DNA of 64,000 bases, taken from Metapseudomonas resinovorans DSM 21078 (GTDB taxonomy: Bacteria > Pseudomonadota > Gammaproteobacteria > Pseudomonadales > Pseudomonadaceae). This document shows positions 47,233 to 58,500 of the stretch, piece after piece. The number at the start of each line of letters is the position of its first letter. The stretch's first letter is position 1. Position numbers and translations under genes: made by a program. The notes beneath the pieces were generated by a model. The model was given only the letters and a program-made list of their open reading frames with translations, was not told where the DNA came from and did not search any database. The DNA is taken from positions 1 to 64,000 of the forward strand of contig NZ_AUIE01000009.1 in the NCBI RefSeq assembly GCF_000423545.1. The letters are read 5' to 3'.

Positions 47233-47555
47233 TCCCGATCCTCACCACCAGCAGCACCGTCATGTGCCCCCACGGCGGAATGGCGCAGTTGCTCACCAGC
47301 AACACCGAGGCGCTGGTGGACGGCGCGCCGATGCTGTTGCAGACCGACATCCACCCCATCGTCGGCTGCCCCTTCACTCCCGGCACCTATTCCCCCTGTC
47401 TGTCGATCCGCTGGGTGACGGCGGCGACCCAGACCTCGATCCGTAACGTGCCGGTGCTGCTGCAGAACAGCGTCGGCCTCTGCCTCAATGCCGCGCAGGC
47501 GCCCCAGGGCACCGCCCTGGTGGTGCAGACCCAACAGAAAGCCAAAGGGATATGA
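47229..47555 (+). CDS. PAAR-like spike tip protein
   Basis: A 108-residue protein. MIPILTTSSTVMCPHGGMAQLL, VDGAPMLLQTDIHPIVGCPF, YSPCLSIRW and the closing VQTQQKAKGI show the Cys/His pattern of PAAR-like tip proteins that sharpen the spike with a metal site. It overlaps the spike gene upstream and the gp25 gene downstream by four bases on each side. Confidence 0.8.
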   Translation: MIPILTTSSTVMCPHGGMAQLLTSNTEALVDGAPMLLQTDIHPIVGCPFTPGTYSPCLSIRWVTAATQTSIRNVPVLLQNSVGLCLNAAQAPQGTALVVQTQQKAKGI

Positions 47556-47944
47556 GCATGGCACTCTCCAACGGACGGCACCTCGCCTTCCCCTTCCGCA
47601 TCGGCGGCGACGGCCGCAGCGTTGCCCCGGCGGACGACGACGCCCATGTGCGCGACGAGCTGCTGCAGTTGCTGCTGACCAGCCCCGCCGAGCGCCTGTT
47701 CCTCCCGGACTTCGGTGGCGGCGTACGCAAGCTGGTGTTCGAGCCGGCTTCCGAGGCCCTGCGCGGGGTGGTCAAGGCGCGCATCACCAACGGCCTGACC
47801 CGCTGGCTCGGGCACCGGCTGACGGTGGAACTGATCGAGGTGGTCTGGGACGACGCCGCCGCCACCCTGGAAGTGACCCTCAAGTACCGACCCGCGGGCA
47901 GCCCCGACTCGCGGGTCATCAAGTTCCAGCGCAGCTCGCGCTAG
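47552..47944 (+). CDS. baseplate wedge protein gp25-like (Afp9)
   Basis: A 130-residue GPW/gp25 family protein: LAFPFRIGGDGRSVAPADDDAHVRD (read in two segments), LLTSPAERLFLPDFGGGVRKLVFEP and RWLGHRLTVELIEV. It links baseplate wedges to the first sheath ring. It starts in the stop of the tip gene; a second ATG six bases further is possible. Confidence 0.9.
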   Translation: MSMALSNGRHLAFPFRIGGDGRSVAPADDDAHVRDELLQLLLTSPAERLFLPDFGGGVRKLVFEPASEALRGVVKARITNGLTRWLGHRLTVELIEVVWDDAAATLEVTLKYRPAGSPDSRVIKFQRSSR

Positions 47945-47956
47945 GGATAGCCCAAC

Positions 47957-50518
47957 ATGGCCGCCATCAAGTTCCCCGACCTGGTAGACGAACGTGCCGA
48001 CCAGTTGCAGAGCCACGGCCTGGATGGCCTGAAGCTGGCCCTGGTGAGCCTGCCGCCCGGCCCCAACCCCGGCCACGCGGACCTGGAGCTGCATTTCTTC
48101 AATGGCCTGCACCTGGCGGCCATCCTCGCCGACATTGGCGGCGACCCGGCACGCGCCCGGCAAGTGTTCCGCATTCGCGGCGGCGCACGGGTGGTCGCCG
48201 GCAACGCCAGCGGCCAGGTGCACGTCAGCGCGGTGGCGCCCCTCGATGCCACGCGCCTGTCCCTGCGCATCGAGCCGGTGGGTGACTACTCCACCTATCG
48301 CCTGGAACTGGTCTGGGACGCCGCCCTGATCGACCCCTTCTTCAGCGCCATGGGCTTTCGCTTCCGTCCGGGCTGTTTCACCAATGACTGCGCCCCGCCC
48401 CAGGGTGGTCGGCCACCGGCACCCAACCCCGCGATCGACTACCTGGCCAAGGACTACGATTCCTTCCGCCATACCCTGATGGTCGCCATGGCCGAGCGCG
48501 TACCGGGTTGGGCCAGCACCAGCGAGGCCGACCTGGACCAGGTGCTGATCGGCCTGTTCGCCGCCGCCGCCGACGAACTCAGCGACTTCCAGGACCGCGT
48601 CATGGCCGAGGCCTACCTGGCCACCAGCCGCAAGCGCGTGTCCCTGGCCCGCCATGCGCGATTGGTGGACTACCACCTGCACGAGGGCAACCAGGCCAGC
48701 ACCTGGCTCGCCCTGGAGGTGGTCGCCGGGCAGGCGCCCTTCAGCCTGGGCGACCAGGAACTGGTGGCCTGGACCGGGGATGCTCCGCCCAGCGCAGACG
48801 CGGTGTTCTTCGCCAGCCGCCAGCGCCGCCTGGACGCCTCGCAACGCCAGTATCTGGACCCGCGCCTCAATCACCTGCACCTGTACACCTGGGGCAACGC
48901 CCAGCCGGCGCTCGCTGCCGGCAGCACCAGTGCCGACCTGGTATCCGAGCCGCCGCTGGCTTCCCAGGCCGATGCCGACGCCCTGCGTGACTTGGTGCGC
49001 CAGGGCCGCTGGCGCGAGCTGCTGATCGAGGAGCGCCTCAACCCGCTCACCGGCCAGCCCGCCGGACGCAACCCCGCGAAGCGGCAACTGCTGCGCTTGC
49101 TGCCCGGTGACGACCTCGACGGCGGCGCCGCCGAAAGCCGCTTCGACCCGCTTACCGGCACCTGGATGCTGCGGGTCAGTTGGCGCGAAGAAGACGCCCT
49201 GCGCTTCGACTTCGCCTTCACCAGCTTCTGCCCCGGCCCGCCGCCCACCGTGGTGGAGGGCATCTCGGTATTTCACGGAAACCTGCTGCCGGTGCATGAA
49301 GGACGACCGCTGCGGGTGCAGTTCCGCGAGCCGGGCAGCCCGTTGCCCAGCGATGTCCCCGGCCTGCGCCATCGCCACTACCAGCGCCTGGACCGTCACG
49401 GCGACGGCCGCGACTGGGTACTGGCCCAGTTGCCGGACGACGGCCCCCTCGCCTACCTGCCACCCCGTCAAGGCGGCACCCCCACGGGGGAAGAACCAGC
49501 CCGCTCCACCCTCTGGCTGCAGGTGGAAAGCCCCGGTGGCGCACGCGAGGACTGGGACGAGGTGGAAAGCCTGGTGCACAGCGACGACTCGGCGGAAAAC
49601 GGCGACCACTTCATGGTCGAGACCGACGAACATCGCCGCAGCCTGCTGCGCTTCGGCAATGGCAGCAACGGCCGGCTGCTGCCGGCTGGCGCGGTGGTGC
49701 ATGCCGAGTACCAGTTGGGTGGCGGCCATGTCGGCAACATCGGTGCGGACCAACTGGTCAACCTGCAGCCGCTGACCGGCGCCCTGAATGGCGCGGTATT
49801 GGGTGTCAGCAATCCCTTCGACGTCAGCGACGGACGCGACCCGGAACCGGTCGAACGCATCCGGCGCAATGCCCCGGAGGCCTTCCGTGCCCGACAACTG
49901 CGGGCGGTGACCCTGGCCGACTACGTCAGGCGCGCCGAGGAAGTGAGCGGCGTATCGCGTGCGGTGGCCCGCTATGCCTGGACCGGCAGCTGGCGCACGG
50001 TGCGTATCGCCATCGATCCGGCCGGTTTCACCGCGCTGGGCGACGAGCGCTCGGAAAGCCTGTGGGAGGAACTGCGGCCACGGGTGGCGGACCACCTGGA
50101 AGCCGTGCGGCTGATAGGCGAAGACATCGAACTGCGGCGGCCGCGCTATGTACCGCTGGATATCCGCGTGGTGGTCTGCGCCGACGACGCCTACTGGCGG
50201 GAAGACTTGCGCTACGAGCTGGAACAGGAATTCTCCGACGGTTGGACCGCCGACGGCCGCCGAGGCTTCTTCCACCCGGACCAATGGACCTTCGGCCAGT
50301 CCCTGCACCGCAGCATGATCGAAGGCCGCCTGCAGCGCATCGCCGGTATCCGCCACCTGGTCAGCCTGAGCATGAAGCGCTTCTGCGCACCATTGCCCGG
50401 CCTGCCCGGAGCACCGGTGCTGGAGATCGGCTTCGACGAGACCCTGTTGCTGGCCAATGAGCCGGACCACCTTGAACGCGGGCTGATCCGCTTCGAGATC
50501 CAGGGAGGGAGGCGCTGA
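47957..50518 (+). CDS. large baseplate assembly protein 1 (J/gp6-like, TIGR02243 type; Afp11-like)
   Basis: An 853-residue wedge protein. Regions include IDYLAKDYDSFRHTLMVAMAERVPGW (about 154-179), ADELSDFQDRVMAEAYLATSR, the middle RFGNGSNGRLLPAGAVVHAEYQLGG and the late LRAVTLADYVRRAEEVSGVSRAV. These are typical of putative baseplate assembly proteins in eCIS and J-like families. It should form the outer wedge with its neighbour. The stop overlaps the next ATG (TGATG). Confidence 0.87.
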   Translation: MAAIKFPDLVDERADQLQSHGLDGLKLALVSLPPGPNPGHADLELHFFNGLHLAAILADIGGDPARARQVFRIRGGARVVAGNASGQVHVSAVAPLDATRLSLRIEPVGDYSTYRLELVWDAALIDPFFSAMGFRFRPGCFTNDCAPPQGGRPPAPNPAIDYLAKDYDSFRHTLMVAMAERVPGWASTSEADLDQVLIGLFAAAADELSDFQDRVMAEAYLATSRKRVSLARHARLVDYHLHEGNQASTWLALEVVAGQAPFSLGDQELVAWTGDAPPSADAVFFASRQRRLDASQRQYLDPRLNHLHLYTWGNAQPALAAGSTSADLVSEPPLASQADADALRDLVRQGRWRELLIEERLNPLTGQPAGRNPAKRQLLRLLPGDDLDGGAAESRFDPLTGTWMLRVSWREEDALRFDFAFTSFCPGPPPTVVEGISVFHGNLLPVHEGRPLRVQFREPGSPLPSDVPGLRHRHYQRLDRHGDGRDWVLAQLPDDGPLAYLPPRQGGTPTGEEPARSTLWLQVESPGGAREDWDEVESLVHSDDSAENGDHFMVETDEHRRSLLRFGNGSNGRLLPAGAVVHAEYQLGGGHVGNIGADQLVNLQPLTGALNGAVLGVSNPFDVSDGRDPEPVERIRRNAPEAFRARQLRAVTLADYVRRAEEVSGVSRAVARYAWTGSWRTVRIAIDPAGFTALGDERSESLWEELRPRVADHLEAVRLIGEDIELRRPRYVPLDIRVVVCADDAYWREDLRYELEQEFSDGWTADGRRGFFHPDQWTFGQSLHRSMIEGRLQRIAGIRHLVSLSMKRFCAPLPGLPGAPVLEIGFDETLLLANEPDHLERGLIRFEIQGGRR

Positions 50519-53172
50519 TGCCCTGCAATCCGCTGATCACCGACCCCTTCGTCTTCCCCCTGCGTGCCGACAACCGGCCGGGCCTGCCGCGCATCGCCTA
50601 TCGCATCGGACGTTACGCAGACTTCCTGGAAGCCATGACCCGCGCCCTGGATGCCGCGCCGGAACTGGCCGCCTGGACCCACCGCGAGGCCGACGACCCC
50701 GGTATCGCCCTGCTCCAGGGTGCGGCCATCCTTGGCGACATCCTCAGTTTCTATCAGGAGCACTACGCCAACGAGGCCTACCTGCGCACCGCCGCCTGGC
50801 GCGAGAGCGTCGCCGAGCTGGTACGGCTCACCGGCTATCGCCTGGCCCCTGGTATCGGTGGGCGCGCCACCCTGGCTTTCGAGGTGCGTGGCGATGCCCC
50901 GCTGACCCTGCGCGCGGGCTTCCCGGTCAAGGCCGAACTACAAGGCCTGTCCACGCCCGCCGACTTCCAGACCGACGCCGAACTGCTCGCCTGGCCGCAC
51001 CTGGGCCGCTTCAACCTGTACCGGCCACGGGCGTACAGCGCAACGCTCGCCGCTGGCGCCACCCGTTTCGAGCTGCACAGCGTCGGCAATGCCAGCGACA
51101 GCGCCAGCCTCGCCGCCTTCGAACTGAAGCCCGGCGACCAGCTGCTACTGATGCCGCCCGAACCAGGCTGGACCGCCAGCGGCAGCACCCTGACGCCCCA
51201 GCAGGCGCCGCAACAAGTCAAGGTGAAAACCGTCACCCGCCTGCTCGGTCGCGTGATCGTGGAAACCGATGCGCCGCTGCAGCAGAGCTGGAACCAGCCG
51301 GTGGCTGCCTTCCGGGTCGGCCGCAGCTTCCGCCACTTCGGCCATAACGCCCCGACCAAGACCATCACCAGCCGCAAGAGCGGCAGCGAGATCGTTGGCG
51401 CCCTCGAATCCGATACCGGCTTCCAGCGCCACCTCTACCCCCACGACTGCACCAACACCAGCGCCTCCCTCGCCTTGCCCGCCGACCTGCTGCCGCTGGA
51501 TGCCGAAGTCACCGACCTGCGCCCCGGCATGCGCGTCGTGGTGCAGGTGCGCGTGGCAAAGAGCGGTGTCACCCATCCAGCTCCCCTGGCGGTGGTGCGC
51601 AAGGTCACCGCGCTGCGTACGGCCACCCTCGGCTTCGGTAACCTCAACGGTGCCAGCAGCCTGCTGACCCTGGACCAGCCACTGATCCGCCACGCCATGA
51701 GCGGCTCGCCGTGGAGCGATGTGCGCGACTTCCTGATCCGCGAAGTCACCAGCCCGGCACTCAGCCTCAAGCCGGTTTCCACTCCGTCCTCCAGCGCCTT
51801 TGCCACTGGCACCGGCGCCCTGTTCTTCCATGGCAGCGCCGCCCAGGCACGGGCCCTGGCCGGACGCCGGCTGTACTTCGCCCACCCCGACGGGCGCAGC
51901 GTCGAGCTGACCTGCACCAGCAGCCCCGCCAGCTTCCCCACGCCGACGCCCGATGTGGCCCGCCCCTGGCTGCTGAACTTCGACCGCCCGCCAGCGCCCT
52001 TCACCCGCGCCGACTTCGACGAGGCCGAGCCCCGGGTGACGGTCCACGGCAACCTGGTGGATGCCTCCCAGGGCAAGGCCGAGCAGGAGGCGGTGCTCGG
52101 CAATGGCGACCATCGCCAGCAGTGGCAGACCTTCCCGCTGCCCAAGGCGCCGCTCACGTACTTCCTCTCCGCCGGGGCCGTGCCACCGCAAACCCCTGAG
52201 CTGGAAATCTGGGTCGAGGGCCGCCTGTGGAACCGCGTCGACAGCTTCTACGGCCACGGCCCCGAGGAGCCGCTCTACATCGTTCGCGAGGATGCCGAGG
52301 GCCGCAGCTTCGTGCAGTTCGGCGATGGCGAGAGCGGCGCCCGACTGCCGTCCGGCCTGAAGAATGTCGTGGCGCGCTATCGCAGCGGCGTCGGCGCGCG
52401 CGGCCCGATCAAACCGGGCGCCACCCCAACGGCTGGCGAACGCCCAGCGGGCTTCGACAAGGTGTCCCTGGCCGGCATCGTTTCCGGCGGCGCCGATCCG
52501 GAGCCCGCTGACCGGGCCCGCGAGGCGGCACCGGGCAAGGTGCAGAGCCTGGGCCGGCTGGTCAGCATCCGCGATTACGAAAGCGAGACACTGTCCGTGC
52601 CCGGTGTGGTCCGCGCGGCAGCCGCCTGGGACCTGCACGAGGGCCTGCCGGCAGTGATCCTGCGGGTATTGCTGGCCGCCGGGCGCGAGGCCGAGTTCGC
52701 CGCGGTCCAGGCCACCCTGGCCCACGCGCAACGCTGCCGGGGAGCGGACCGCCACCCGCTGGTGGTCCAGCAGGCACGCCTGCGCCATGTCTTCGTGGAC
52801 CTCAGCTATGCCCGCAGCCCGCAGTATCGTCAGGAGGACGTGGAAAGCGCCCTGCGCGCCGCCCTGGGCCTTGCCGGTGTCGTCGTCCACGAGCGCAGCG
52901 GGCTGTTCGGTCTCCAGGCGCGACGCCTCGGCGAGCCCGAGTACGCCAGCCGCATCGAAGGCTGTGGGCAGAACGTACCCGGCGTGCTCTGGTGCCGGCT
53001 CAGCGCCTTTGGCCTGTTCGCCGCCGGCAAGGACGGCAGCGCCCCGTTGCCCAACGCGCCAAGGCCCCTGGCCCAGGTCCTGGCGTGCAGCCCCTTCGAG
53101 CTGCTGCAACTGGCGCCGACGCACCTGACCCTGACCCCGATTGCCGAACCCGCCGCGGGGGAATGCCCATGA
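50518..53172 (+). CDS. large baseplate assembly protein 2 (J/gp6-like, TIGR02243 type)
   Basis: An 884-residue protein. The N-terminal IAYRIGRYADFLEAMTRALD, DDPGIALLQGAAILGDILSFYQEHYANEAYL (in segments) and RLTGYRLAPGIGGRATLAFEV are followed late by FVQFGDGESGARLPSGLKNV and VSIRDYESETLSVPGVVRAAA. It is related to the preceding protein, sharing the GDG-x-x-G-x-x-L-P and R-x-x-D-Y motifs, and probably arose by duplication. The two together likely build a heterodimeric wedge. The stop overlaps the next start. Confidence 0.87.
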   Translation: MPCNPLITDPFVFPLRADNRPGLPRIAYRIGRYADFLEAMTRALDAAPELAAWTHREADDPGIALLQGAAILGDILSFYQEHYANEAYLRTAAWRESVAELVRLTGYRLAPGIGGRATLAFEVRGDAPLTLRAGFPVKAELQGLSTPADFQTDAELLAWPHLGRFNLYRPRAYSATLAAGATRFELHSVGNASDSASLAAFELKPGDQLLLMPPEPGWTASGSTLTPQQAPQQVKVKTVTRLLGRVIVETDAPLQQSWNQPVAAFRVGRSFRHFGHNAPTKTITSRKSGSEIVGALESDTGFQRHLYPHDCTNTSASLALPADLLPLDAEVTDLRPGMRVVVQVRVAKSGVTHPAPLAVVRKVTALRTATLGFGNLNGASSLLTLDQPLIRHAMSGSPWSDVRDFLIREVTSPALSLKPVSTPSSSAFATGTGALFFHGSAAQARALAGRRLYFAHPDGRSVELTCTSSPASFPTPTPDVARPWLLNFDRPPAPFTRADFDEAEPRVTVHGNLVDASQGKAEQEAVLGNGDHRQQWQTFPLPKAPLTYFLSAGAVPPQTPELEIWVEGRLWNRVDSFYGHGPEEPLYIVREDAEGRSFVQFGDGESGARLPSGLKNVVARYRSGVGARGPIKPGATPTAGERPAGFDKVSLAGIVSGGADPEPADRAREAAPGKVQSLGRLVSIRDYESETLSVPGVVRAAAAWDLHEGLPAVILRVLLAAGREAEFAAVQATLAHAQRCRGADRHPLVVQQARLRHVFVDLSYARSPQYRQEDVESALRAALGLAGVVVHERSGLFGLQARRLGEPEYASRIEGCGQNVPGVLWCRLSAFGLFAAGKDGSAPLPNAPRPLAQVLACSPFELLQLAPTHLTLTPIAEPAAGECP

Positions 53173-55514
53173 ACCGAGTCCCCCTGTTCGAGCGCTTGCC
53201 TGAGATCTATCGCACCCGCGACGCCGAGGTCACACCGCCGAACCAGCTGCGCGCCTATCTCGGCGCCATCGAAGGCCCGTTCGACGCGCTGCACCAGAAC
53301 ATCGCCCAGCTCTATGAAGACCTGTTCATCGATACCTGCGACGACTGGGTCATCGCCTACCTGGCCGACCTGTTGGGCACCACCCACCTCAAGGGTGACC
53401 CGCGCACCCTGCGCGCCGACGTGGCCGACACCATCGCCCTGCGCCGGCGCAAGGGCACCCTGGGCGCCATCGAGCGGCTCGCGGTCAACCTCACCGGCTG
53501 GGCCTGCCGTGGCGTCGAGCTGCGCGAGAACCTCGGCTGGACCCAGCACCTCAACCACCAGCGCCCCGACGCCGGCGGCCAGCCTCCCTATGGCACAGCG
53601 GCACTCACCCGCTTCGCGGTGCCCCGTGGCGGTACCGCGCCACTCCGCGAACCGGCCACCCTGGCACTGCTCGGCACGCCGTTCGACCCCTTCGCCTACA
53701 CCGCCGACCTGAAGCCCGCGGTGGACGACCAGCGCCATATCAACCTGCCCAACCTGGCGATCTTCCTCTGGCGCCTGGCCGCCTACCGGTTGCCCCGTGT
53801 CCGCCCCCTGGCCAAGGGGCGCATCGACCTGGGAGTGCAGGCGGCCGGGCTGGCGCGCTTCATCCTGCGTTTCGACCTGCACCCGCTGGATATCCCGGTA
53901 CGCCTGTTCAACACCAGCCGCCCCGGTTTCCTCCGGGCAGCCACCTCAGGCGGTGTAGTTGCGCCACTGACCGAAGCCGATGCCGTGCCCGGCCCGATGC
54001 TCGACGCACGCCTGGCAAGCCATGCCGACGCCTATGTGCGGGTGGACTTCTACGATCCCGCAACGACGCCACCCAGCGGTTTCGACCTCGGCGACGTCGG
54101 CCTGCACCTGTTCCTGCCCCAGGACCTGGCGCCGCTGCTGGTGCCGCCTGCGCCGCAGAGCGAATGGCGCTGGCAGTTCCGGGGCGACAACCTCTGCGCC
54201 TGGGAGGAAGGCCTGCGCCGGCCCACCGCCATCGGCGAGATCATCATCGACCCGGACATCGGCCGCGTGCTGGTGGGCGTGGCCAGCGCCGAACAGGCCG
54301 ACCTGCTGGTGACCACGGACAACGGCTCACTGCTTTCCCGCCTGCAGGCCAGCTTCACCTACGGCGCTACCGGTCCGGTGGGCGCGCATCCACTGGCGCG
54401 GCTTGTGCCCGCGGCACCCGCCGATACGGAGGTCCGCCACGTCGGCGAGGTCGCCGGCGGCATCAGCCTGCAACAGGCACTGGAAGGGCTGGAGACTGCC
54501 ACCGGCCCGGTGATCGTCGAGATCCATGACAGCCTGGTACACCGGCTGGACCTCACCGCGCTGACCGGCACGGCGGTCGACGGCACCCATTCACTGCGCC
54601 TGGCGCACTCGCTGACCCTTCGCGCGGCAGGCGACCACCGCCCCATCCTGCTCCTGGCGCAGCCACTGTCCCTGCGGGTACTGGACGCCGCCGCCGCGAC
54701 ACCTTTCGCGCCCCAGGTGCGCCTCGAAGGGCTGTACCTGGCCCCGGACGCGGCGGCACCCTTCCCCGCTGGCCTGGCACTGATCGACCGTGTCGCGGTG
54801 GCTCGCCTGGAACTGGTCGGCTGCACCCTCGCGCCCGGCGGCCACAGCCTGCGCAACGGCCAGCGCGCGCCCATGCAACCGGCACTGCACCTGGTGGACG
54901 GCTACGGTTTCGATGCCGCCGACCGCGATGCTTTCACCCCCACGCCGGACATCCTGATCCAGCGCTCGATCACCGGCGCCATCGCCATCGACTCGCGCTA
55001 CCGGCTGGATATCCAGGACAGCGTGGTGGACGCCGGCCTCGGCTTCGACGACGCCGCCAGCGGCCAGTACGCCATCGCCGCTGCCACCGACCCGGCCAAC
55101 GCCTGGGGCTCCGCGCTCGACTTCCAGGGTCTGACCTGCTTCGGCCCGGTGCGGGTCGCCGCGGTCGGTGGCCTGGGCGGCATCTTCAGCCAGCGCTTCG
55201 AAGTGCTGGACAACCAGCACGGCTGTATCAAGTGGAGCGCCTTCAGCGGCGACCTCGACCGCCTGCCGGCCAACCACTTCTGCGTACACGCGCCGGATGC
55301 GCGGGTGTACTTCACCTCGGAACGCTTCAACGACCCGGGTTATGCACAGCTCCAGCGGGAAACCGATCGGCGCGCGCGTGAACTCGGGCCGGACGACGAT
55401 GCGATGGGTGCCTTCGGCTTCCTGCTGGAGGCACACAAATGGACCAACCTGCACGTGCGGCTGCGTGAATTCATGCCGGTAGGCGTGAGGCCGCTGGTTG
55501 TACCCGTCACCTGA
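53169..55514 (+). CDS. tail-protein-I-like baseplate protein with long beta-rich C-terminus (Afp12 position)
   Basis: A 781-residue protein. Residues about 1-150 match phage tail protein I: LFERLPEIYRTRDAEV, FDALHQNIAQLYEDLFIDTC, WVIAYLADLLG, RRRKGTLGAIERLA. The rest is beta-rich, with helix-like turns near 430-700 (AAGDHRPILLLAQPLSLRVLD, VDGYGFDAADRDAF, QRSITGAIAIDSRYRLDIQDS), suggesting a parallel beta-helix. It probably sits at the baseplate periphery and anchors the following fibre-like protein. Confidence 0.8.
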   Translation: MNRVPLFERLPEIYRTRDAEVTPPNQLRAYLGAIEGPFDALHQNIAQLYEDLFIDTCDDWVIAYLADLLGTTHLKGDPRTLRADVADTIALRRRKGTLGAIERLAVNLTGWACRGVELRENLGWTQHLNHQRPDAGGQPPYGTAALTRFAVPRGGTAPLREPATLALLGTPFDPFAYTADLKPAVDDQRHINLPNLAIFLWRLAAYRLPRVRPLAKGRIDLGVQAAGLARFILRFDLHPLDIPVRLFNTSRPGFLRAATSGGVVAPLTEADAVPGPMLDARLASHADAYVRVDFYDPATTPPSGFDLGDVGLHLFLPQDLAPLLVPPAPQSEWRWQFRGDNLCAWEEGLRRPTAIGEIIIDPDIGRVLVGVASAEQADLLVTTDNGSLLSRLQASFTYGATGPVGAHPLARLVPAAPADTEVRHVGEVAGGISLQQALEGLETATGPVIVEIHDSLVHRLDLTALTGTAVDGTHSLRLAHSLTLRAAGDHRPILLLAQPLSLRVLDAAAATPFAPQVRLEGLYLAPDAAAPFPAGLALIDRVAVARLELVGCTLAPGGHSLRNGQRAPMQPALHLVDGYGFDAADRDAFTPTPDILIQRSITGAIAIDSRYRLDIQDSVVDAGLGFDDAASGQYAIAAATDPANAWGSALDFQGLTCFGPVRVAAVGGLGGIFSQRFEVLDNQHGCIKWSAFSGDLDRLPANHFCVHAPDARVYFTSERFNDPGYAQLQRETDRRARELGPDDDAMGAFGFLLEAHKWTNLHVRLREFMPVGVRPLVVPVT

Positions 55515-55527
55515 CGAAGGGGGAGCC

Positions 55528-58500
55528 ATGCAAGGCGATTTCTCGATACTGAACTTCGACCCCCACCAGCACGAACACGGGGTCAACCCGCCCGCCCAGG
55601 GCGTACTGCGCAACCTCAGCGGCGTGCTGCACCAGCAGGGTCGCGTAACCCTGGATGCCGACCTCACCGAAGGCGAGCTGCTGGAACTGGCCTGGAACGG
55701 CCAGGCCGGCCGCGACATCCTCGGTGCCGGCGTCTGCGCGGTGCCGGCCAGCGAACCCGAGGGCTTCCGCGTCGAAGCAGCGGCAGTCGTGGACGGCGCG
55801 GTGCAGCTGCGCCTGCGCCCGGGTCGCGCCTGGGTCGATGGCATCCTCACGCGCCTGCCGGGCATCGCGCCGGACCCGCTGGCGCTGGTCACGCGCCTGG
55901 CCACCTACTTCGGCCCGCCCCTGGCCACGCCTGTACCCACCACCGACCAGGTCGACGACGGCATTCGCGATGCGGTGATCCTCGAAGTCTCGGAAGAGGC
56001 CCTGCACGGTTTCCAGTACCCGCAGCGACTGATCGAACCTGCACTCGGCGGCCCGGACACCACTGAGCGCGCCTACGTCAATTTCCGCCTGCGCCTGCTG
56101 CGCATGGCGGCAGGCGAAGACTGCAGCAGCCTCCTCGCGCGACTGCGCGACGACCCCGCCAGCAAGGGTCGGCTCAACGTCACCCTGGCGCCGGTGCTGA
56201 ACCTGGTGGGTGAGTGCCCGGTCGTAGGCGGTGGCGGCTACACCGGTTTCGAGCACTGCCTGTACCGCATCGAGATCGCCGACGCGCCGGAAGGTGCGCC
56301 GGTGCGCTTCAAGTGGAGCCAGTGGAACGGCGGCCTCGTCGGCCGTGGACGCTTCGACGCCAGCAGCGACCCCGACCGGGTGATCATCGACGCCGGCCGC
56401 ACGGCCATCGTCAATTCCGGCCTGACCGAGTTCTATCTGGAGGCCCTGCAATACGACGAGCTGCTGGGCACCTGGGGAGTGGTCTACGGCAGCATGGCGC
56501 GCCTGAATACCGACCACGACCTGGAGCTGGAAGCCCCAGCCAGCTTCGGCAGCCTGCCGGGCACCACCGCCCCGGTGTTCTTCCGCCTGTGGAACGGCCT
56601 GGGGGAAATCCAGGACTACCCCGAGATCGCCGCCCCGAGGGAACTGCGCGATGGCATTCGCCTGGCCTTCGGCGCAACAGGCCACTACCGGCCGGGTGAC
56701 TACTGGACCTTCAGCGTGCGCGCTGGCGAGATCGGTAACCCCCCGGTGCTGCTCGACCACGCACCTCCCGTGGGCATCGTCTACCACCGCGTGCCCCTGG
56801 CGGAGATCAACTGGACCGGCCGGCGCAACACCGAAATCTCCGGCAGCATCGAAGACTGTCGCAAGCGCTTCCGCCCGCTGACCAACCAGAAGGTCTGCTG
56901 CACCTTCCTGGTGGGTGACGGCCTGAGCAGTTTCGGCGACTTCAACTCCCTCGAAGAGGCTGCCACTCACCTGCCGGCGACCGGTGGCGAACTCTGCCTG
57001 CTGCCTGGCGTGCACCGCGCCAACCTGCGACTGGAAGGCCGGCGCAACGTGAAGATCCATGGTTGCCGCTGGCGCACCCTGGTGCTGCCGCGCCTGGAAA
57101 CCCGCAGCCAGCCGCTGCTGCACTTCGTCGACTGCGCGGGGATCGAAGTCTGCGACCTCGACCTGGTGAGCTACGACGGCATCGCCGTGCGCATCGACGG
57201 CAGCCGCGAGGATGGCTGCAGGGACCTGAACATCCACGACAACCGCATGATCGCGCGCACCAACGCCATTCGCGCCAGCCTGGCCATCGGCCTGAAGATC
57301 GCCGGGAACCGCCTGCACCTGCTGGATACCGTCGACGGCCGCGCCACCCTGTCGATCGCCGCCGATGACGTACTGGTCGAGCGCAATACCCTGGTGCTGC
57401 TGCCCTTCATCGACACCACGCCGGATGAGCCGGACGAACCGGATGACGACCCCAACCGCGACCCCGCCGACCCTTGCGCCCGGCCGGAAATCCTTTACCT
57501 GCACCCGCAGCTGGTGCTGCGCTACGCCTTCGCCGCATGGGCCGTGCTGGTGGTGCAGTTGCTACCGCAGCAACCTTACCGCGCCATCGGCGGTATCCAT
57601 GTGCGCGCCGGTTCCGAACGCGTGCGCCTGCTGGAAAACACCGTGGTCGGCGGCGCCGGCAACGGCGTCACCCTGGGCGGCGACCTGGACCCGGTGGACG
57701 CCCCACCAGCGCCGGAGCCGCCCGCCATCCTCGCCACGGGGGCAGCGGCAAGCGCGCCGGCAACCGTCAATGTCACCGCCAACGGGCAGTTCCTTGCCCT
57801 GGTGCAAGACGAAAAAGGCAAACCGCTGTCCGGCGTCGACCTCTACCTCGAGGACGCCACGGTCGCCACCGACCGCAGCGACGCGCAGGGCATGGCCAGC
57901 GTCAAGGCCGCTCCGGGCAGCTACCGCCTCGACGTATCGCCGCAGTACCAGGTGCAGCGCATCGCCGAGGCCCGGGACGAAGGCGTGCTGGTCAACGTCG
58001 TGACGCTGGCGGCGCGCGCCGCCGAGCAGATGCGCGGCTTCCTTCATGAAATCACCATCGAGGCCAACGACATTTCGATGATGGGCCTGTCGGGGATCGG
58101 CTTCGTCCCACGCAACGGTGCCGACCTCAAGGGTCCAGCCCGCGCGATCCCCGGCAACGACCCGAAGGCCGCCCTGCTGGCCTACCTCGACGCCGCGCTG
58201 CTGAACCTGGCGCTGACACCGCTGCTGCGGGCCACCGATCCGGTGCGCGACCTGGTGATCCTCAACAACCGCCTGCACCACAACCTGCGCAATCCCTTCA
58301 CCGAGGCGCTGCTGGCCGAGGCGCAGTTCATCGGCCGTGGCGGTATCTCCCTGGCGCTGGTCGAAGCGGCCCGGATCAGCGGCAACCACATCCACGAGAA
58401 CGGTCCCCGCGCCGTCGACCCGGCGTGCGGCGTGTTCGTCGGCTACGGCGACAACCTGGAGATCACCGACAACGTGCTCGCCGCCAACGGTGCGGCCACC

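Noticed and set aside
47387-50470. A 1027-codon minus-strand open frame opposite the baseplate gene
   Set aside because: Shadow frame of a GC-rich gene. Composition is typical antisense (His/Gln/Val/Ala) and the opposite strand is a recognisable baseplate protein.
57700-57790. Possible frameshift or domain break within the 1570-residue protein
   Set aside because: The reading frame is continuous, and the change in composition is explained by an Ala/Pro linker before an inserted Ig-like domain.
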